DNA from: an uncultured Rhodanobacter sp.
GTDB taxonomy: Bacteria; Pseudomonadota; Gammaproteobacteria; Xanthomonadales; Rhodanobacteraceae
Assembly (NCBI GenBank): GCA_903827735.1
Contig: CAIKJM010000415.1
Coordinates: 1 to 10,178 of the forward strand
DNA: 10,178 bases
Direction of reading: 5' to 3'
Below the pieces are notes generated by a model. It saw only the letters and a list, made by a program, of their open reading frames with translations, did no database searches and was not told where the DNA came from. This document shows positions 6,925 to 10,178 of the stretch, piece by piece. Numbering within the stretch: position 1 is the first letter of the stretch; every line of letters begins with the position of its first letter. The position numbers and the translations under genes were made by a program.

Positions 6925-6957
6925 AAACCACCGATGCACCCAACGCATCCGTGGTTT
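6925..6957 (-). terminator. Hairpin between cytochrome-fusion and receptor genes; possible attenuator
   Basis: A 13-bp stem with one mismatch (arms 6925-6937 and 6945-6957) encloses the 7-base loop ACCCAAC. In the minus-strand transcript it starts 20 bases after the stop of the binding-protein/cytochrome gene and runs into UUUUGUAUU. That is the form of a moderately strong intrinsic terminator with an imperfect U-tract. It would lower transcription of the receptor and downstream genes relative to the dehydrogenase, or protect the upstream message from 3' decay. Confidence 0.55.
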
Positions 6958-6977
6958 CGCCTAACAAGACGCTGCGA

Positions 6978-8210
6978 TCACTGGGTGTCGATGGGGCCGC
7001 CACGGTATAGCAGCTTTACCTTGGATTTGGTGGCGTCATCGAACGTCAGCGTCTTGTTGCCAGCCGGATAACCGTTCTGCTGCAACAGGAAGGCCATGAT
7101 GTCCACGTAGTCATCGTGCGCCAGCGTACCGGGTGCCGTCGCCGGCATGTTGTTGGCCACGATGCCGAACACGTCACTGACGTGGAAGTCCGCCTTGGGC
7201 GAAGCAAAGTTCGGCCCCCTCAACGCGGGGCCGGACCGACCGAGCAGCGTTGGCCCATGGCACATCGCGCAATAGGTGAGGAACTTTATCTTGCCGCTGT
7301 CCGCCTGCGCCGACGTAAACAGCGCCGGCGGTGGGCCGGCGGGTGCGGCCACCTTCGTCGAACCACAGCGCCGATCGATGCCGCCGCCCACCGACGATCG
7401 TTTCAGCATGGCGCTGTTGCCGCGCTGGGTCGGCGTCGCCGCACCGACTTCGGCATACGGTGCCAGTAGCTTCGCCAGCTGGCCCGAGTCGGTCAGTGTA
7501 GTCACCGCTTTCTCGAAATCGCGCGCCGCCGGCGCGTGCTCTTTGTCATACAGCGCAACGAGGTTGAACTTGGCGTGCGGTTCGTCCAGCTCGTGATAGG
7601 TGAAACGCGCGGACTCGTGCTTGCTCGCCAGATAGGCCACTACGGTGGGCTGCCACAGCATCGCAGCGTGCACCTGGTGCTTTTCCAGCGCCGCAAGCGA
7701 GGCTTTGTCGGTGAGATGGATATCGGCGTTGACGTTGGGATGCGTCACGAAATACAGGTTGGGCGTGGTCTGGTAGGTCACCGCCACGTCGGTGTTCTTC
7801 GCCAGCTGATCCAGCGCTGTCACCTTGCTGGCTTTCGGCGTCACCAGCACAAAGCCGGTGTGGCCGTAGGGCGCCGTGGCGAGCAGTCCGGGCAGCGAGC
7901 TTTTTGCATCGGCATCCAAGGGAAAACCCAGTACCAGCGAACAGCTGGCCTTGGCCAGCTTGTTGAACTCCTTGAGGCTGAAGCCGTCGTCGTCGTTGCC
8001 ACCGCTGCCGTCGAACGCGTGCAGGGCCAGCGTGCTGCCCTCCTGCGTGGCGATGGCCTGGGCGATGCTCTTGTCCACCGCAGCGGTTGGGCTGCTCGTG
8101 TCGACGCAGACTGACAGCTCGGACGCGGCGGCGGTGCCGTCGTACAGAAGTACGGCGGCCGTTCCGATAAGCCATGCAAACCGGCTTTTTTTTCCCATCT
8201 GTGGCTTCAT
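6978..8210 (-). CDS. Secreted solute-binding (XoxJ/MxaJ-like) domain fused to cytochrome c
   Basis: A 410-residue exported protein with two parts. After a signal peptide (GKKSRFAWLIGTAAVLL, cleavage near AAAS at residue 30), residues about 31-255 look like a periplasmic solute-binding domain of the kind encoded beside quinoprotein dehydrogenases (MxaJ/XoxJ, possibly PQQ-binding). Visible segments include ELSVCVDTSSPTAAVDKSI, GFVLVTPKASKVTALDQLAK and AMLWQPTVVAYLASK. Cys35 and Cys90 could pair. A Pro/Ala-rich linker (about 280-300) leads to a class I cytochrome c domain with the haem site CAMCH (314-318) and a candidate axial Met355 in NNMPATAPG. It starts 12 bp after the dehydrogenase stop, with GGAG in front of the ATG, so the two are co-transcribed. 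The likely role is electron acceptor of, and cofactor or assembly partner to, the dehydrogenase. Domain roles are inferred. Confidence 0.8.
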   Translation of the reverse strand: MKPQMGKKSRFAWLIGTAAVLLYDGTAAASELSVCVDTSSPTAAVDKSIAQAIATQEGSTLALHAFDGSGGNDDDGFSLKEFNKLAKASCSLVLGFPLDADAKSSLPGLLATAPYGHTGFVLVTPKASKVTALDQLAKNTDVAVTYQTTPNLYFVTHPNVNADIHLTDKASLAALEKHQVHAAMLWQPTVVAYLASKHESARFTYHELDEPHAKFNLVALYDKEHAPAARDFEKAVTTLTDSGQLAKLLAPYAEVGAATPTQRGNSAMLKRSSVGGGIDRRCGSTKVAAPAGPPPALFTSAQADSGKIKFLTYCAMCHGPTLLGRSGPALRGPNFASPKADFHVSDVFGIVANNMPATAPGTLAHDDYVDIMAFLLQQNGYPAGNKTLTFDDATKSKVKLLYRGGPIDTQ

Positions 8211-8222
8211 GCACTGACTCCG

Positions 8223-9920
8223 TTACATCGAAAATACGTAGAAGTGCCCACCCAGCGGAATGTTCTGCACTTTCGGATCCTTTGCCATATCGCCACCCCA
8301 GATCGGCGTCGCGCCACCCCAGCCGGCGTAGATGCCGACGAACTGCTTGCCGTTGACCTTCCACGTGCTGGGCACGCCGATGATGCCCGAGCTCAGCTGC
8401 GGGCTCTTCCACTTCACCGCGCCCGTGGTTGCGTCGAAGGCGTAAAGAAAGCCATCGGCGCCACCGGAGAACACCAGGCCGCCGCCTGTGCTGAGCATGC
8501 CGTCGTTCCACGGCAGTTCGGACGGATGGTTCCAGACCTTTTTACCGGTATTGATATCCATCGCGATCACATCGCCCCACTGCCCCTTGAACGCCGGATC
8601 GGCCATCACCTTGAACGACTCGCCGAGGAACGGCAGGCCGGCCTTGTAGCTCACCGTGGCGCCCTTGATCGTCATGCAGGTATGCATGGCGGGGATATAG
8701 GCCATATGGGTTTTCGGATCGACGGAAATCGGCCACCAGTTCTTGCCGCCGAGGAAGCTTGGGCAGGTGAACACTTCCTTGTCGATGGTCGGACGCATGG
8801 CTGGATCAGTGACCGGCTTGCCGTCCTTGAAGCCGCTGACCGAGGTCGCAGTGACAAACTTTTCGGCGTAGATCAGCTTGCCGTTGGTGCGGTCGATCGC
8901 ATAGAACCAGCCGTTGCGGCTCGCGCTGACGATCGCCTTGTGCTGCACGCCCTGGTAGTTGATGTCGGTCAGCACGGTTTCGTTGGTGCCGTCGTAATCC
9001 CAGGTGTCGTTCGGCGTGTACTGGTAGTTCCACTTGATCTTGCCGGTGGCCGGGTTCATCGCGATGACCGAATCGGTGTACAGGTTGTCACCCGGACGCA
9101 GCGTGGCCAGCCACGGGCCCGGGTTGCCCACGCCCCAGAACAGCGTGTCGCTTTCGGCATCGTAGGTGCCGGTCAGCCATGCGCCGCCGCCGCCGGTCTT
9201 GTACGCACCCTTGGGCCAGGTCTTGCCGCCCGGCTCGTTCGGCGCCGGCACGGTGTACTGCTTCCACAGCGGCTTGCCGGTCTTGGCATCCAAGGCGGTG
9301 ATGAAACCGCGCGCGCCGTATTCGCCACCGGACAGGCCGACAATGACCTTGCCCTTGACGATCAGCGGCGCCAGCGTCATGGCGGCGCCCTCGTCCGCCG
9401 CGAGTAGCTGCCTCTTCCACTGCACCTTGCCGGTGACCGCATCGAGTGCCACGACGTAGTTGTCCAGCGTAGCCATGTAGACATCGTTGCCGTAAAGCGC
9501 GACGCCACGATTGACCACATCGCAGCAGACCGTCTTCAGGCCGACCTGCGACAGATCGTGCTGGTAGCGCCACAGCTGCTTGCCGGTGCTGGCCTGAAAG
9601 GCGACCAGCTCATCCTTGGGCGTGGTGATATAGAGAAAATCGCCGTTGACGATAGCCGGCGATTCATGACCCTGCTCGAAGGCAGTTTTGTAATCCCACA
9701 CCTGCTTCAAGCCGCCGACGTTGCCGGCGTTGATCGTGTCGAACGGCGAGTAGCCGGAGCTGGTGTAGTCATGGCGATACATCAACCAGCCGTCGTCGGT
9801 AGCCGCGGCCTTAAGGCGCGCGTCGGTGACCGGCGCGTAGTCGGCGGCCAGCGCACCACTGACAACAGCCAGCAGCGCGACGATCAAGGTGGTCTTGCGC
9901 AAGGTAGTCAGACGTTTCAT
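8223..9920 (-). CDS. PQQ-dependent alcohol dehydrogenase (methanol/ethanol type), probably lanthanide-dependent
   Basis: A 565-residue periplasmic quinoprotein of the eight-bladed MxaF/XoxF/ExaA family. It oxidises a primary alcohol to the aldehyde and passes electrons to cytochrome c. It has a signal peptide (KRLTTLRKTTLIVALLAVVS, cut after GALA). Visible active-site parts are the vicinal disulfide C132-C133 in TVCCDVVNRG, metal ligands Glu200 (GGEYG) and Asn266 (WGVGNPGPW), the catalytic Asp308 and the extra Asp310 in DTWDYDGTNE, and the PQQ-contacting Arg335. The extra Asp is the mark of lanthanide-using enzymes (XoxF, PedH). Tryptophan-docking repeats such as ALDAKTGKPLWK recur. There is no C-terminal cytochrome domain, so it is a type I enzyme. 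The ATG at 9920 was chosen because AGGA lies eight bases away; the ATG at 9926 is only two bases from it. The substrate is not deducible. Confidence 0.9.
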   Translation of the reverse strand: MKRLTTLRKTTLIVALLAVVSGALAADYAPVTDARLKAAATDDGWLMYRHDYTSSGYSPFDTINAGNVGGLKQVWDYKTAFEQGHESPAIVNGDFLYITTPKDELVAFQASTGKQLWRYQHDLSQVGLKTVCCDVVNRGVALYGNDVYMATLDNYVVALDAVTGKVQWKRQLLAADEGAAMTLAPLIVKGKVIVGLSGGEYGARGFITALDAKTGKPLWKQYTVPAPNEPGGKTWPKGAYKTGGGGAWLTGTYDAESDTLFWGVGNPGPWLATLRPGDNLYTDSVIAMNPATGKIKWNYQYTPNDTWDYDGTNETVLTDINYQGVQHKAIVSASRNGWFYAIDRTNGKLIYAEKFVTATSVSGFKDGKPVTDPAMRPTIDKEVFTCPSFLGGKNWWPISVDPKTHMAYIPAMHTCMTIKGATVSYKAGLPFLGESFKVMADPAFKGQWGDVIAMDINTGKKVWNHPSELPWNDGMLSTGGGLVFSGGADGFLYAFDATTGAVKWKSPQLSSGIIGVPSTWKVNGKQFVGIYAGWGGATPIWGGDMAKDPKVQNIPLGGHFYVFSM

Positions 9921-9944
9921 GTGCATCTTCCTGGTGATGATTCG

Positions 9945-10073
9945 TTAGGCGTAAAAAGTGATGAGTGCATGGCGATCAAATGAGGACAACGGCTGCTCGC
10001 GATCGGCCGGCAGGAGTGCGACATGTGCCGGCAGTAACGCGGCGATGGGATAAAACAACTGGCGCTTGTGCAT
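9945..10073 (-). CDS. Possible 42-residue small ORF upstream of the PQQ dehydrogenase
   Basis: An ATG at 10073 with an AGGGG ribosome-binding site six bases upstream opens a 42-codon frame ending in TAA 24 bp before the dehydrogenase start. The product begins MHKRQLFYPIAALLPAHVAL and ends in FDRHALITFYA. It has a short hydrophobic stretch and no family I recognise. It lacks the Glu-x3-Tyr of PqqA, so it is not a PQQ precursor peptide. It could be a leader peptide, a small co-expressed protein, or a chance frame in a GC-rich upstream region. Confidence 0.25.
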   Translation of the reverse strand: MHKRQLFYPIAALLPAHVALLPADREQPLSSFDRHALITFYA

Positions 10074-10173
10074 GGCTTGCCCCTGCGCTTCGCCCGGACG
10101 CGTCGACGACACAGGCACGCGTGCTGTCTCCATCGGCAAAGCGACGGTGGAACCACCTCATGGCATTGCCCCT
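10071..10173. repeat. Near-identical 14/15-bp direct repeat upstream of the PQQ dehydrogenase
   Basis: CATGGCTTGCCCCT (10071-10084) recurs as CATGGCATTGCCCCT (10159-10173), differing only by one inserted A. On the minus strand each copy reads as a ribosome-binding site plus ATG. Between them lies the short inverted repeat GGTGGAACCACC (10146-10157). These may be regulatory sites for the cluster or simply two similar translation starts. Confidence 0.3.
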
Positions 10174-10178
10174 CGGTC

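Noticed and set aside
6898..6948. ATG at 6948 as the receptor start, giving an MRWVHRWF N-terminus
   Set aside because: It falls within a strong hairpin, lacks a good ribosome-binding site and would put an unsuitable 17-residue extension before the signal peptide. GTG at 6897 has GGAGAG at six bases.
8244..9407. A 387-codon open frame on the + strand
   Set aside because: It is antisense to the PQQ dehydrogenase and has no recognisable motif; a shadow of codon bias.
9945..10073. The small upstream ORF as a pqqA gene
   Set aside because: PqqA peptides need a Glu-x3-Tyr core; this frame has none, and no pqq biosynthesis gene follows.
9976..10161. 61-codon minus-strand frame starting MRWFHRRF, resembling the MRWVHRWF reading before the receptor
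   Set aside because: The resemblance is only eight residues, one copy is hairpin DNA, and the rest is Arg/Ala-rich without a family. The good ribosome-binding site alone does not support a gene.

Overview
The window comes from a GC-rich, Gram-negative proteobacterium. The protein style (PQQ dehydrogenase, YncD-like TonB receptor, many small VOC/GFA/YjbR genes) fits Xanthomonadales such as the Rhodanobacteraceae; that placement is inference, as there is no rRNA or other marker here. No tRNA, rRNA, CRISPR array, transposase or integrase was seen.

Left part (about 240-3800, + strand): small, loosely packed accessory genes. In order they are an NTF2/SnoaL-like protein, a VOC (glyoxalase-fold) protein, a four-helix membrane protein of unknown function, a GFA/CENP-V-type zinc protein, an exported VOC protein, the C-terminal scrap of another VOC gene, an MmcQ/YjbR protein, and a second GFA protein. 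The last ends at an in-frame TAA although its conserved C-terminal tail is still encoded just beyond. Positions 1-239 hold no convincing gene.

Right part (about 9920 down to 3837, - strand): a co-directional cluster for periplasmic alcohol oxidation. It starts with a PQQ-dependent alcohol dehydrogenase carrying the Asp-Tyr-Asp lanthanide signature. Next is a secreted protein joining a solute-binding domain to a cytochrome c domain. Then comes a TonB-dependent receptor that strongly resembles E. coli PqqU (YncD), the PQQ importer, followed by a DUF779 protein and an EthD-family protein. The most interesting reading is a PQQ salvage and use module. The receptor would bring PQQ across the outer membrane, the binding domain could capture it, the dehydrogenase would use it, and the fused cytochrome would take the electrons. 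No pqq biosynthesis gene lies in the window.

The receptor reading frame is broken by a single in-frame TAG near its middle, so in this sequence the importer is a pseudogene unless the stop is a sequencing error or is suppressed. A strong hairpin lies between the binding-protein/cytochrome gene and the receptor and could attenuate transcription. The two strands converge at about 3800-3837.
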